The position numbers and the translations under genes were made by a program. From Mimachlamys varia (lineage: Eukaryota; Mollusca; Bivalvia; Pectinida; Pectinidae), in contig OX392528.1 in assembly GCA_947623455.1 (NCBI GenBank), positions 49,742,322-49,806,321 of the forward strand: a stretch of DNA of 64,000 nucleotides, in the 5' to 3' direction. Positions within the stretch are counted from its first letter, which is position 1. Every line of letters starts with the position of its first letter. This document shows, piece after piece, positions 25,082 to 37,252 of this stretch. Below the pieces are notes generated by a model. That model had not been told where the DNA came from, searched no databases, and saw only the letters and a list, made by a program, of their open reading frames with translations.

Positions 25082-25425
25082 ACCGTTGTGGGTGGCACCT
25101 CGATTACTCGCTTATTGCCAATAAAACCGATAACTGAGCGTTGTGGGTGCAACCTCGGTTGCTCGCTAATTGTCAATAAACCGGTAACTGAGCGTTGTAG
25201 GTGCCCCCTCGAATACTCGCTTATTTTCAATAAGTCGGTTACTGAACGTTGTGGGTGCCACCTCGATTACTCGCTTATTTTCAATAAGTCGGTAACTGAG
25301 CGATGTGGGTACCACCTCGATTGCTCGCTAATTATCAGTGAATCGGTAACTGAACGTTGTGGGTGTCACTTCGATTGTTCGCTTATTGTCAATAAGTCGG
25401 TGACTGAGAGTGAAGAACGCCACAC
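25082..25425 (+). repeat. 54-bp tandem array, open as an 18-residue protein repeat
   Basis: Six full units start at 25,083, 25,139, 25,193, 25,247, 25,301 and 25,355, plus a partial one. Each carries cgttgtgggtgccacctcga, ttactcgcttatt and caataagtcggtaactga. The period is 54 bp (first unit 56) and one frame stays open through 25,088-25,435, giving a repeating VTERCGCHLDYSLIFNKS. A 54-bp period automatically keeps a frame open, so this alone is not evidence of coding. The array starts 100 bp after the pogo-like element, and the bases between them contain gataactcgaac, which resembles that element. Confidence 0.85.
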
Positions 25426-25435
25426 TGCTTGTTGA

Positions 25436-26581
25436 GGTGTTTTAGGTTATGTTAATGATTTTAAAATTACAAACTGTTTTACACTTTTAAAATTGCAGAT
25501 ATTCTGGGTCTTATGAAGTATACATCATCACATGACTAAATTGCTACAACTTTTTTATTTGCATAGTGTTGTTTTTTCGGCTTTGGATGAAAAGATGGCA
25601 GTAGGTTGTCCGTTATTGGTAAAATTCCACATCGTGATGTATTCTAGACACGATTTAAAACTCCTCTAGAACACTGAACAGCCGGGTTCAATGTAACTGA
25701 ACTCTTCCTCTGGGAGGCTATAAACCTCTCCGTGTAGGTCGAGCTCGGCCATTACACGGTAAAACAGTAGCATTAAAACTGAAAGCATCTCCTTACGATC
25801 CTAGACACAACAGGTCCAGCAGTGACCCTGGACGTGTGTATTATTTAAAAGGACGTACACTGTCCAAGTCAATAACCGACCCTGTATATAAATAGTGTGT
25901 AAGACTATCTTTCACGACCGTAGACATCACGTCGATCCGACTGGCTCCTGCCTCGACAGTTTAAAAGATTTAAACACTATCGTCTACTGATTCGGGTCGA
26001 ACCCTTTCGCCATCCGATGTCCGAATACGAGTCATGCATGCTTAATCTCGAACTGGCGTGATGGACTGGCTAGGCCTGAGACAGTTCCATGATTTAGATT
26101 TTTTTAAATTGTTATTTAACTGTTAACTGATGTGACATTGTATCGTATTCATTTACCCCCCGAAGACACATTTGACTTTTTCCAATTAGAAGGTTGGACT
26201 AGTTCATTGTAAAATTTCAGGGGTGTATAAGGTAAAGATGTACTTACTCTGCTTAAAAAACATACAGAACACAAGGACCTGGGAATTTTTGACTGCTATT
26301 TTTGGACCTAAACAATGTGTTTTTTATTAAAATTTACCCTTTTGGGGGTTTAGACCAGTTTTCCATTCCCCTCCCCCCCCCCCCTGTCAATGGTAATAAA
26401 TGCTTGCTTTTATGACCTTTGAAGAACATTTTCATCGAAAATTGAACTAAATCCTCAAAAGTGTCAAGTTAAACACCTAAGCTTAGGTGTTAAACTCGCT
26501 GTAACAAATTATCCGGCCCCTGTGATACAGAATTCGAGACATGAATCGCACTGCCATAAAAATGGAAATCCAAAAAAAAAG
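25436..26581. other. Non-coding DNA with C-tract and palindrome
   Basis: A C-tract lies at about 26,371-26,384. At 26,472-26,491 aacacctaagcttaggtgtt is a perfect 20-bp palindrome. No gene is seen. Confidence 0.5.
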
Positions 26582-27103
26582 CTACTGTTGAAACAAATAA
26601 ATACATTTCTCTTCTCCAAAACAATTGAAGCTTTTTTTGATAGATAAGAATATACGTATAAGCAATGTTATTGATGATAATAGTCTTGAAGTAGCATAAT
26701 ATACGGAACTATCATCTCGGGCAAAAACTGCCGTCTTTACGATAAAACGATCAGCGATTGCGCGATATCCTAAAGTGTATTTATATCCTCTTTGATATAT
26801 AAGTTTATATAGGTATTTAGGGTTATAATCGCTAAAGTACAAATAGATATGTTTTTGTTTCAACTGCGTCATGCGGATATTGACATTTCCCGTCGTTTCT
26901 GAAAGGCTCTCGGTGATATCTTTGGCAAGACTGACAATGAAATCGACATGCGGTCTTGTCACGGTGGATAGAAAAGGAAAATTCCGACTGTTTTGATAAA
27001 TTTCTTTTGAAAAGCCAGCGATAACCGTATATTTATGAGTAATAGTTTCTTTATTCGAAAACAACATGCAAAATTGGTATCGTAGACGGGTTCTAAAATC
27101 CAT
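26582..27103 (-). CDS. Orphan ORF, 173 codons, unknown product
   Basis: The longest open frame in the window. It starts at an ATG (27,103) with MDFRTRLRYQF and ends in a Lys/Phe/Ile-rich tail. With the local AT content, a frame this long is expected by chance well under once per window by my rough estimate, so it is notable but not decisive. Residues about 143-155 (RLLSSITLLIRIF) are hydrophobic. No known domain, signal peptide or promoter is recognised. It could be a lineage-specific gene, an exon, a relic of a mobile element, or chance. Confidence 0.3.
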   Translation of the reverse strand: MDFRTRLRYQFCMLFSNKETITHKYTVIAGFSKEIYQNSRNFPFLSTVTRPHVDFIVSLAKDITESLSETTGNVNIRMTQLKQKHIYLYFSDYNPKYLYKLIYQRGYKYTLGYRAIADRFIVKTAVFARDDSSVYYATSRLLSSITLLIRIFLSIKKSFNCFGEEKCIYLFQQ

Positions 27104-28342
27104 TTAATCCGTTTCTGCATTATTCTGGGACGTGTGTAAGTTGATCTGTGATATTAAAAAACTTATGAATGTCGTTCCAATCTATAACTATTTTGTATGT
27201 AAATGTATTAGGTTCGCGTATTTATAGAAAATGTTATCAACATTGACGTGCAATGCCTTCATGTATATGCTAAAACCTGTTTGTATCAGAGAAATGTGTT
27301 CTCACAAATTATAGAAAATTTTATAAAATTTACTTTCGCCATATCTTAATGTACAAAAAGCCTGCAATCTGTGATCAAATGCGTGTACCTACCTATGTAA
27401 TTCTAATGAAAGTGGATTATAAATAATGTATAGTACTTTTGCATGCTGTTTCGGCTTTGATACGGTAAATGATTTCTTCATGTTTAGATTTCAATTACAA
27501 TGAACATCAGTTTTGTTGAGGAAAACGATTATTTGAGATGTAGATAAGATAGTGAGGTGATGGATTTCGGACAGGATCAATATGACGTAACATCCGGGCA
27601 TTTTTTTTTGGGGGGGGGGGTCTCTATTTTCTAAGTACAATTACATTTTGTATCTTCCTTTAACTTCCGCTTAGATATTTATCTTCAATAAAATTCCCGC
27701 TTTTTTTCACGAAGATGACTTTTAAAACACGTCTTAAAATATCTCCCAGAATGCTTTGGGACGAAAAGAAATTCAAACAACAAGAAGGTTATCCGATTTT
27801 AGAGTAAAAGTAAATAAGCGAGTTTACAATTATCTAAACGGGATGATCTCCATTTTCATAGAAAAATCCCATTAAACGTAACATTAAACCTACTTATTAC
27901 TATATACATGTACACTGATAAATTTACAATTTTATTTTCATGGGTCCTTTTAGTATATATTGCTAAAAACAATGGGTCCCCAATGTTAAATTGAAGTATT
28001 TCCAGATTTTTTGCGAGTCCCAGCATAATTTTATGAGTACCTGACTCAGGACTCGCACGTTGATTGATCACTGCGAATTATTTCAATGGTGCGTTCTCAA
28101 AATTGCATGATTGACTATCATAGATTCCGAAAAGCATTCGATATCATTTTATTTACTCTTGTTAGTGTTTGTATAGATGTTTTACTGATAATTGATAAAA
28201 CGAAATGAAATAACGATTAAATTGATTACGCATTCCACAAAGAGGATCTATTTCAAATACGTGTGTATATCAAAGTTTGGTCCTTTTTATTAGATAATGT
28301 AGCGGCTATTTCCGGTTTAAACGTACAACAACAAACTATTGA
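27104..28342. other. Non-coding DNA, nothing assigned
   Basis: Includes a T9-G11 homopolymer junction at about 27,601-27,620, a likely polymerase-slippage site. No gene, array or transposon end was recognised. Confidence 0.5.
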
Positions 28343-28578
28343 TCAACAACTTGGATTAAGTTTATTATATACATCACGAACACGGATATTTTCCCGTGAA
28401 ACATACAACTGTACATCATTCGGAAACTTAATATACCGAAAATGTTTGATAAATGCATCAATTTTAATGGCATGATCGTCTAGCCATTCTAATTTGGACC
28501 CGAATCGACGGAAGTTATTCTCATTCAATCCATAATAGAACGAGCGGACATAGATTTGGTATTTTATTTACATTCACA
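28343..28578 (-). pseudogene. Protein-like ORF fragment, unknown family
   Basis: The minus strand is open for about 78 codons between stops and reads as a plausible globular segment, including RRFGSKLEWLDDHAIKIDAF and then KHFRYIKFPNDVQLYVSREN. Composition is mixed (Asp, Arg, Trp and Tyr present), unlike the Phe/Ile/Leu-rich chance frames around it. There is no good acceptor or start codon at its left edge, so it may be a fragment of a mobile element or a decayed exon. I do not recognise the family. Confidence 0.3.
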
Positions 28579-31425
28579 CTGTAAAAAATAATTGCTAAAC
28601 ATTAGGTCACGTTCATGATTTTTTTTAGAATTTTGTTTCTCCATTTTTTTGAAAAGGTACATGTATGTAAAATCGTTAGGTGAAAATTGTATGCTATTGA
28701 GTTATTGAGTCATTAAAACTAAAAGAGGCCTGTTCATCTCTGAAAAGAAAATTCAAACAGATGTTGAAATAGATAACATGTGGTTTCTACATCTTGATAT
28801 TGACATCCCCGAATCTGTTTCTGTCTGTAAAAATATGTGCTGCTGTATGAAATCTAAGGCAGAGGCTTCACAACAGAAACACCTTCAATCAAACGAAAAT
28901 CTTGTTTAAGATATAAATCTTTTAAAAAAAAATACAATATGTATTGTAAGCAATGAAAATGTTAATATAGTATATCTATGAAAATAAGTCCATGGAAAAT
29001 CAGGTACATTTATCCTATATTAAAAGCGCAATATATATATGCATTTATATTTTTTTTACAAACGGAACAGTTCAGGTCATTGTTTCGTTTCGGTTTTCCG
29101 TCTGTGTATATTTTTAGTTTACATTCTTCTTAAGAAGATTCAGGTAATAACCCATTTTATCGTACTGAAGTCAAAGAAACTCAAGCGACCATGAAATTCG
29201 TGTGTTTTATGGTAGCATTTTATCATTCGTCCAAATCACAATTTGTTTGGCTGAAAAATCACAAAGATTGGTAGAAGGTTAGGTGGGATGCAACGAAATC
29301 AAAGTGGATCTTGGGGCCGGTAGAACCATTAAATAAGCATTTAGTGAAGCGAGGCATTTCCCCACGTGCGCGCGTGTCTCTTCCGATGGTAAGATAGAAG
29401 GAAGTCGACAGTTTATTTGCTACACGTGCCTGTTGAAATCTACATCATCATCGCAGTTTAATGCAATAAGCACATGACCCTCGCACCTGCATATCACGAG
29501 CGTTTAATATCATATGTATATTGTGTCGATTTCAATCTCGCACGGTCTACAGGCGAATGTGTACGTCATCGAGATGGACCGATATCGGAACAGTGCATCT
29601 TGATCAACGAAAACCTACCCTGATACATTGATATGATGTTATAGAGAAAAAAAGACTGTTTTCGATTATTTTGTAAATGTGAATTCGAAATAAGACCTAA
29701 AAATGTTTGGATTTTATTATTTCGATCCGTTTTACGACGTATAAGAGGCATATGGCCGATCTGTTATTGTATATACAATCTATATGTGTTTGAGATAGCT
29801 CAGACGTAGTAAAATCGTATTTAGTTGGTATGGTATACGATTCTGTAGGGTGTGCAACCCTTCCTATGTGAACCCACATGCCCGAAATGGGTTTATGATA
29901 TCGCCATACACAAGTGGTAAACCAGCACTGATCGTATGGGGTGTGATAGCGCCACTTGAGAATCCCTGGGTGACACTATTTCTCTGCTATCGCCCTGCGC
30001 TTTGATGATACGAAGAATGGTGTGAGAATGTTCATCAGACATTAAGGATGGGAATACCGTAGCCACTCATATAAACGCCCCGTCGTAAACCCTTACTTTA
30101 CAAGTAGATATGTCTTTTTTTTTAGAGAGGTTGGATTTTTTAGGTCAAGAATGGTAATGAGTAATATTTCGCCAATGATGAGAAAAACATCGGTCTTGCC
30201 CACAATACAAGCACATGGGAGCTATATCGATAAAGCACTCCTGGGATCTGTCTGCCGTTAGAAGTTTAATACTGTGCAGAATTTGATGGGCTAGAACAAC
30301 TGTTTTTGTGTCCGAGAGCAGACAAGCGTAGCCATCCTAACGGAGACTACTTGAGGAGAGAGAGAGAGCAGATAAGTGCTTCCTACCAATCCCTTCCAGA
30401 TACCTCCACTCTCTCTCTCTTATCTTGTCCTTGTTGCAATAATTGTATGCTTAAGAAACATACATTCATAATAAATCCGGACTATTTTTCCCAAAACCGA
30501 CGTTTGGTTTTAATTTTAGTACTCAAAATTACAGACTATGAGATAAGCCATTTCCTGTATTATTACGGAATATTTCAAGATTCAAAGACAAAATTCAATA
30601 TTCTAATTATCATTTATTTACGGATCGTTGGTATACAAGTGTAAATCGGATAGGGGTCTTATGATCAAAGGACATTCAAATGGAACACTGCAGCCAAACC
30701 AGTTTAATGTTTAATAGACTATAATATGAATTTTGATGGCGACTTCCGGAAAGAAATCATGATTTGTATCCCAGAACACTGCTGGTAAATGTTTTAATAA
30801 ATTTCCGCGCCGTATTGCCGATGTTAGTCTTCAAAACTCTGTCGATAAATGAATATTTCAGCTCCCATTCTTATGACAGCATAATTTTGAGCCTTTTTTT
30901 TCAGAACAGAACTTCATATTTAATTTGTATCTTGAGAAGTTATTCGTTCTAAACGAACCGTGATTTCTGACACAGAAGAGAAAGTATATGATCCTTTGTT
31001 TTGAGACAGTTTTATGTTAATTTTATCAATATTTGGTTGATCTGCTTTCAGCAACGACCCTCCCAAAATCCTTAACACCAGTTCTGATTGTTTACAAATC
31101 TGTTGCAAAGACGCGTACGAACATTTTGCCTAAACCCCGATCTCGCTCGTGCATTAAACTTGGGAAAGACCTTGAAAACATCACTCGAACAGTTGATAGC
31201 TTCTTTACCAACAAACAAAAAGCCCCACAGATCATCTGTGTGTGAAGCTTTCGCTTCTCGAACCATTTTCCCTCTCGGGTTTCTTATTTGCCTCACGGCA
31301 CATCTGGGAATATTAACACCAAAAAATATAACATCAAGTTTTGTGATTGTCTTTCAGCACGTGACGTTGTGTGTCTTACGGGTAACATAACACCAATTGC
31401 TTTACATTGCTGTACCATTAGTAAA
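28579..31425. other. Non-coding DNA, no supported gene
   Basis: Chance frames only for most of the stretch. At 31,033-31,390 three frames on both strands are open at once in a GC-richer patch that follows a good acceptor-like gatctgctttcag at about 31,051. No donor completes an exon. A GA/CT-rich pair lies at 30,355-30,420. Confidence 0.45.
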
Positions 31426-31429
31426 CGCT

Positions 31430-31446
31430 GGGCGCCCCCTGGTGGT
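31430..31446. promoter_or_regulatory. CTCF-like site
   Basis: The sequence gggcgccccctggtggt matches the core of the animal CTCF consensus (reverse complement ACCACCAGGGGGCGCCC) at nearly every informative base. It is a GC island inside AT-rich DNA. CTCF is present in molluscs; occupancy here is inference. Confidence 0.5.
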
Positions 31447-31582
31447 AGCTAGTGGAACAGTCGATACGAGAAAGTGCAATGATAACGATCTTTTCAAGAG
31501 CGCAGTTGACACATGTCGATAATCGGTTTAATCTGTAATGGTAGGATTTAACAGCAAGAAGTTTTTAGCAAATAATTTTCTA

Positions 31583-31619
31583 CCCCCCCCCCCCCCCCCC
31601 CCACACCCCCACACCCCAC
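31583..31619. repeat. Poly-C tract with CCCCCACA runs
   Basis: About 20 consecutive C followed by acaccccc acacccc. The opposite strand is G-rich and could form a quadruplex. Length is likely to vary. Confidence 0.9.
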
Positions 31620-33163
31620 AAGCCTTTACATTATACAAATTAGTTATATAATATTCTGCAAACGGTAGCCAATCTGCAGAAATATTTCGTACTAAATCAT
31701 TTATGTATGTACATTGTATAAATATTGTTGATGTCGATGCTTTTTTCGGACTTAAAATAAAACATATTGAATTAGTAATTTTTCTAGGACTCTTTGAGCA
31801 GGTGTATTACTATAATGTATTTGTAATCGGGTTAATATATTTATAAATAAAAATCAAGCGAACTTTAAAGCATATCTCAGCACACAAAAGTATATTTACT
31901 GTATTATATTATAATAAATTTGTCTTTTTTAGACATGTTTACTATTCCTGAGCTTACTGTAGTACTCCGGTGCCTTTTTCCAGGACAGGAGTGAGTTATT
32001 CCCCTCTGTGTTCCGGCAGGTGTGATTGACTACCTTAATGAGTGTATTTACACCCTTACCTGATTTTATGACCGCTGACACGTGTGGATTAATGACCTAT
32101 AAAGGTACACCTGGTGGTCCACTCTGGTGTCCACCTTTAGTAATGTCCGAGTGGCCGAAGTTTCTTCGTCACCTTACACGTGTATCTTTTCTTTGAACGC
32201 ATACTTCATCCTAAACGCTATTCAGAGGTAGTCGTTGATACCATTAAATCTAGTAGGTGTTGCGTGAATTTTTGAACACACAATTTTCATGGTTCCTGGA
32301 ACAAAATAAAGAAAGTTCGATTTATCAGGAATGAAACCGTTGTTCAACTTAAGATTATGATGTTGATGGGGTAAATTGTACAATATTGAATGTAATTTAT
32401 TGGGAAGAAGCTAACCAATCTTGCACAAACGCGCCAGGTATGTGAACCTGCAGCACAGGAGTAATAATGATATATGATGGGGTCAAGGCGTTGTAGGGAG
32501 GGGTGATAAACAAGGCTAGGTTCGGACACAACTGGACAGGGCTGGACATCTGTACTGACCTCTTACATCGTAAATTATCGTAAAATTAATTAACCGGACT
32601 CTACTTGCCGAAATGTGTCAGATGTTTGTGGTAGTGTATCGGCTATGTTTGAGTCACGCGCCATGGAATCTGGAGAGGTAAGGATTCTTTTGGCGGGAGT
32701 TATCTCTCCACGCGCGGGAGGATGTCGAGAGGTAAGGCGTAGTTGTGGCGGTAATGGTCACGCGTTAATGAATCTGAATAGACACCAATAATGTAGGCTG
32801 ACAATATCACTCTTGTTCTACCGATGAGAAGGACAGAAAAATTGAGAGCATGAGAAATTTGATCATTAAGCATCTTACATGTACATTTTAAGATTTCGAA
32901 AGTGTTTTGTAGCCGATATTCCTCTTTGTTTACCAGTATTCGCCTATGATTTCGAACACATTTGATGACCGATTTTGGATTGTGCATTATATTCTTAGCA
33001 TACACTGTACAATGAATCTAACTTTGGTTGAACACATTGCACCGGAAGTGCAATTATCACGTGAGAATCTCGCGCAGATATTCACTTGAAGATAAGCATA
33101 CCTCGTTGCCAAATCTAAACTAAGACTAAGAGGCACTGAAGAGTTCCCGAGACAAATACGTAC
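31620..33163. other. Non-coding DNA with a CpG-richer patch
   Basis: At 32,640-32,760 a CpG-richer patch contains two donor-like gagaggtaagg words (32,674 and 32,730) and a good start context, gcgccatgga. The implied frame ahead of the first donor is only about 11 codons. It could be a first exon, but the evidence is thin. Confidence 0.35.
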
Positions 33164-33336
33164 CGGTACGTCACCACCAGTTCGTGTCGGTGTCGCCACA
33201 AATCCGTTCCGGCTTCATCCCACATCGGCGTCAAGTCGAAGATCTTAATCCGCTTCCCCGATTTCGGCCAGTATTTTACATGCCCATTATATACGTCAAT
33301 CCGAACGGAATTTGTTCGGAACACACTTTGACAGCC
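33164..33336 (-). CDS. Candidate internal exon, unknown product
   Basis: On the minus strand a cag precedes 33,336, and a donor-like gtacgt begins at 33,163 inside the perfect palindrome acgtaccggtacgt. The 173-nt interval is open in one frame and has well-mixed, protein-like composition, including SVRIDVYNGHVKYWPK and KIFDLTPMWDEAGTDLWRHR. GC and CpG are clearly higher than in the flanks. The acceptor has a weak pyrimidine tract. I do not recognise the protein family. It could be a host exon or a coding fragment carried by a dispersed repeat. Confidence 0.35.
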
Positions 33337-36138
33337 CTGTTCATTAAACGCTCATTACAAAAATGCCATCGGTTCATTAAAGTACATATGCCATTAAAAT
33401 TCTTACATAAGGAATCATTTGACGATTCAGATGAGACTGGTAGTTTGGCACCCTTGTCTTTATATTAGCTGCTTAAGTCTAGTATTAGAAGTTTTTTATG
33501 GCTAAAAGTAAGCTTTGTCTGACATCGCCTTTGGTTTTCTTCAGTAAAGCATTTTTCGAAGAACATTGACGTCTGAGATTGACATTTTGGTTTTGTATAA
33601 AACTTGGTCTATATGAAAACGCCTACCGTATCTGTTGATTGTCTGGAACTCTGTATTTTAGAATCCATCATGATTTTGAATGTAAAAAATTGACAATTTT
33701 ATTCATTTTCGATTAGTCTCAGATTATTTTACAATGTGAAATTTTTCAAACGTAGACGGAATTTGCTGCAGTTATGGAGTACTTAAACATACATTGCCAT
33801 GGAAACACATTCTATCGTTTATCATGTCTTTTCGGTCATTTTACATTGAACCGTATATACGTGATAAGGTATAAAAACATGTAAAAGGGTCGCCACTTTA
33901 ATACACAAAACATCATCTTTATTTATAACTATTTCCATGGTTTTTTTTATAACTTTTTCAACTGAGCTATAAAATGTTTTGTTATCGGCTAAAATGTTAA
34001 ATGTTAATTGGCGGTGTCTCTTACTCCCGAAATTTCATCGATTCTGGCGGAAATGTCGTTTTTCATTTTTTCACACTGTTGATTAACATTAACTGAAATG
34101 TCATGGTAATTCTTTTAGAAATTCTATATCGATATCGTCTTGCGAAAGGAGTCATTCAACGGAGTACGCCATGCCTTTGTACGTTCCGAATGCAGAATAT
34201 TGCATATTCTTAATATCATTTTACGCCATGTGGTTAAAAAAATAAATCCATGTTTTATCAATAAGTGTAGTATGTTTTTGTTTGGCATGAGAAAAATTAC
34301 ATCGTCGAGATGCAATCTAAAAGAGTCTATGAAAAGAAGTACATGCAACGAATTTCTTTTTTGAATTTTTGAAAGCATTACAAAAATCGAAAAAAACACC
34401 AGAGTGCATTTAGAAAAAAGCAAGCAATCTTAACTATATTCAAATGTAAGTGTTAAAGTTCTAAAAGTGATACTAGCTCGCGCCGGTACGGTAGCGTCCA
34501 TTCCCTGTTCTTGCAATATACTCCCGTTAATGGAAGAAATTCTGTTTACCCCTTTCATTCAAAATAATTTAAAGAAAAAATGTCAATTTGATATACGAAG
34601 CTGGGCGAAAGCTCATGGGTGCCTCCATTAAGTTCCGAGACAAATAGATCTTGTTTTTGTTTTAGTATTAGAACGCCTTGCGTTAGACACGCGAGTGTGA
34701 GAGTGCTGGAGAGAATCTGTGTATTTCCTGGTTTTACCATTCCATTAACTGGGTATAATAGATAGCTTGATTTTGTACCGGTCACCAACTGTGTAATACG
34801 TCACGTGGCTGTCACCGACTTAAATATGTGTCAAGGTCGTTATGACGACACCGTCGGGCAGATATTGCATTTGTTCCACAAGCTATACAGGTCCCTCGGG
34901 AATCGCGACACGTACCTAACACAGAAATGATGCCGCTTATAGGTAAATAGCCATTTATTTCATTATCAGCTTATGGTGATCAATATATGGCTTCGGCTGC
35001 TGGCGTCTCGTGCTCCGTGGCGGGAAAATCATATATATGGAAGGGATAGTATATCGATATTTAGCAACTATATACATGTTCGATCGCAGCGCAAACGAGC
35101 TTTCGTGAGCGAAACACAATATATATATATACATGAAATTATACACACACATATATGCGAACAACATTTTCAGTGATACAAATGTATATTTCTACACGAT
35201 ATCTTCATTGGGCGAACTTTTGTGATTAGGTATATGGTTCAGCTCTATAGAACTGTATTTATAGAATGTATAGACACCCCGTCCTAGATGTTACAGTGAA
35301 ATCTATTTATCTTTTTACTGTTACAAATGTTTATTTCGGCAATATTAAGATTAAGTGCAAAACCTACTGTACATCTTCTTCCCTGGATGAGAACGATATC
35401 TCAATGAAACCCCGACCTTGACAGAAGTCAATCCATTCCGTGACGGATGGATAAAACATTACCACACATAACTCGTTCCCGCGCAGACTACATCCGATAT
35501 GAAATACAACATTATGTGATGGATTTCACCCAAATCTCATTTCTCACATCCGGGCTGCTTTTGGGAATTTCGGGTTTCCGAACAGACAGCAACAGCTCCG
35601 AGATATGACGGAATTAATCCCAAGTCTACAGCGAAAGATTCCATCGCTCTATTTATCGATAGATGTTGACATTTACAAATTCACATCCAATTTTCCCCTC
35701 TCGCCATTACCGCGGTTCCTTATTGTCATTTGTCATCGTTGGTCTCGACTAAGTCAGTCTATCTGTTTCCATTTTCTTTCGCCTTCCTTATCTTACAGTC
35801 CTCGGTTCAGACATAGATCGCATATATTGATGACTGTTCGCGGCCCAAAGTCGGTGTATAAACAGATAATTATCGTTTGCTGATTTCGGTTCTCCACGAT
35901 TAATTTCGGTTTGGTCTATGTAAATTGTATTGATACGTAATCATATACGTGTATACAGAATAACGGACACAATGTACACGGGACTGTCCTGTGATCTTTT
36001 TATTTTTTATTGCACCCCCCCCCCCTCGATTTTTCACGAATACATCACAAGAAAGAAGCATATATACTATCACACCTTACTTCCTTCTTGCACACATGAC
36101 AATAACATCTTCACTTTCAACATGGCAATCATCATTTG

Positions 36139-36139
<1 letters not shown>
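33337..36139. other. Non-coding DNA, nothing assigned
   Basis: Only chance frames (up to 99 codons, F/I/L-rich). Short AT dinucleotide runs lie at about 35,120-35,131 and a C-tract at about 36,016-36,026. Confidence 0.5.
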
Positions 36140-36185
<46 letters not shown>

Positions 36186-36242
36186 TCAGCATATGTAATC
36201 ATCATCATCATTATCATCATCATCATCATCATCATCATCACA
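36140..36242. repeat. (ATC)n trinucleotide microsatellite
   Basis: Two long blocks of atc/cat repeats are separated by an interruption near 36,186-36,198. Three frames are therefore open as His, Ile or Ser runs on the plus strand and as Met runs on the minus strand; these are repeat artefacts. Confidence 0.95.
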
Positions 36243-36856
36243 AGTATCATCTGTCCTAAGCTTTTATGAATGTTCATAAATTGTGATTCTTGGCTTCCAG
36301 TACACCTGATTTTTCACTTTTACGCAATTATATTATTTTAAGTTGAAGTTTGAATTGTTTTTGTTATTTGTTGTTGTTGACACCTTGGTACATTGTATGT
36401 ATTCTGTACTACCCAGGCTCTTTAAGAGTAGTTTCGGATTCATTAATGTCACACTGTCCTTGTTGACAAATTGTAGCACATTAATCACAATTTGATTCTG
36501 TGAAATTCTGTCAAATGAAGTCGACTATCCGTGGTTGAAATATGCCACTTAACAAAAATGGAAAATTTCTCAAGGTGGCGACTTTTGACGAATAAAATTC
36601 ATGCAGTAGATAGTTTGGGTTTATCGGAAGCTGGAATCAAGTGTTTTCTATTAACTAAGTTTGAATTATCACTTAGATTCGCCAAAGCCTCGTTACTCTC
36701 AGCAAGATTCCATGTCAAACAGAAAGATACAGAAAATTCTTCGACATTAAAAACAAATCATCGTAATCTTTGTAACTCCATTTCATTGACATAAGTATTG
36801 TCAAGTGAAAACAAACGATTCCCTATATTATACTCGTTTTAGCCAATTGGTAAATA

Positions 36857-37252
36857 TTACCGATATTCTTTCTTAATGACATCGTTTCCGAAATAATGTG
36901 ATAATCCAGATAACTCTAAGTGGGGCAAACCACGCCGACAATTGGTCGCCATTTTCAATGTTTTGTATACAAATGGTAATGGTAGTATTATCATGTTTGT
37001 ATCGACGTCGAGCAGCCGGCAGGTAAGACCATTGTTGGTCCCAAGACGTCCGCATCCTGTATTGTGTCGACGAGTGAGCAGACGACATCGCTTTACGCGG
37101 GAAATTGTTTTCCTGTCTGGTTGTGAAGTCGACGTAGAGTCGTCAGAGAACCGAGACCAGAGTCTCCCTACGTTGATAAGACGTATAGAACTAACCTTGT
37201 AAATACGACCTACGTATATTGTTTTGCCAGCTTTTGATGCCATCTCGTCCAT
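36857..37252 (-). CDS. CpG-rich ORF, possible first exon, unknown product
   Basis: A 131-codon minus-strand frame starts MDEMASKAGKTIYVGR in a good context (tcaacatgg). After 19 codons a donor-like aag|gttagt occurs, so the true coding part may stop near 37,196 with an intron following. The interval 36,900-37,250 is dense in CpG (over 20 by eye), unlike its surroundings, which fits a promoter or first exon. The plus strand also has a strong donor, cag|gtaaga, at 37,022-37,023, so a divergent transcript is possible. No domain is recognised. Confidence 0.3.
   Translation of the reverse strand: MDEMASKAGKTIYVGRIYKVSSIRLINVGRLWSRFSDDSTSTSQPDRKTISRVKRCRLLTRRHNTGCGRLGTNNGLTCRLLDVDTNMIILPLPFVYKTLKMATNCRRGLPHLELSGLSHYFGNDVIKKEYR

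Noticed and set aside
31033..31390. Exon after the acceptor at about 31,051
   Set aside because: A good acceptor, but no consensus donor, and three frames are open at once, so the openness reflects base composition.
32640..32740. First exon ending at gagag|gtaagg
   Set aside because: The frame is only about 11 codons and the donor word is duplicated nearby; too little to annotate as a gene.
35930..36277. Poly-His, poly-Ile and poly-Met proteins
   Set aside because: All are translations of the same ATC microsatellite in different frames and strands.
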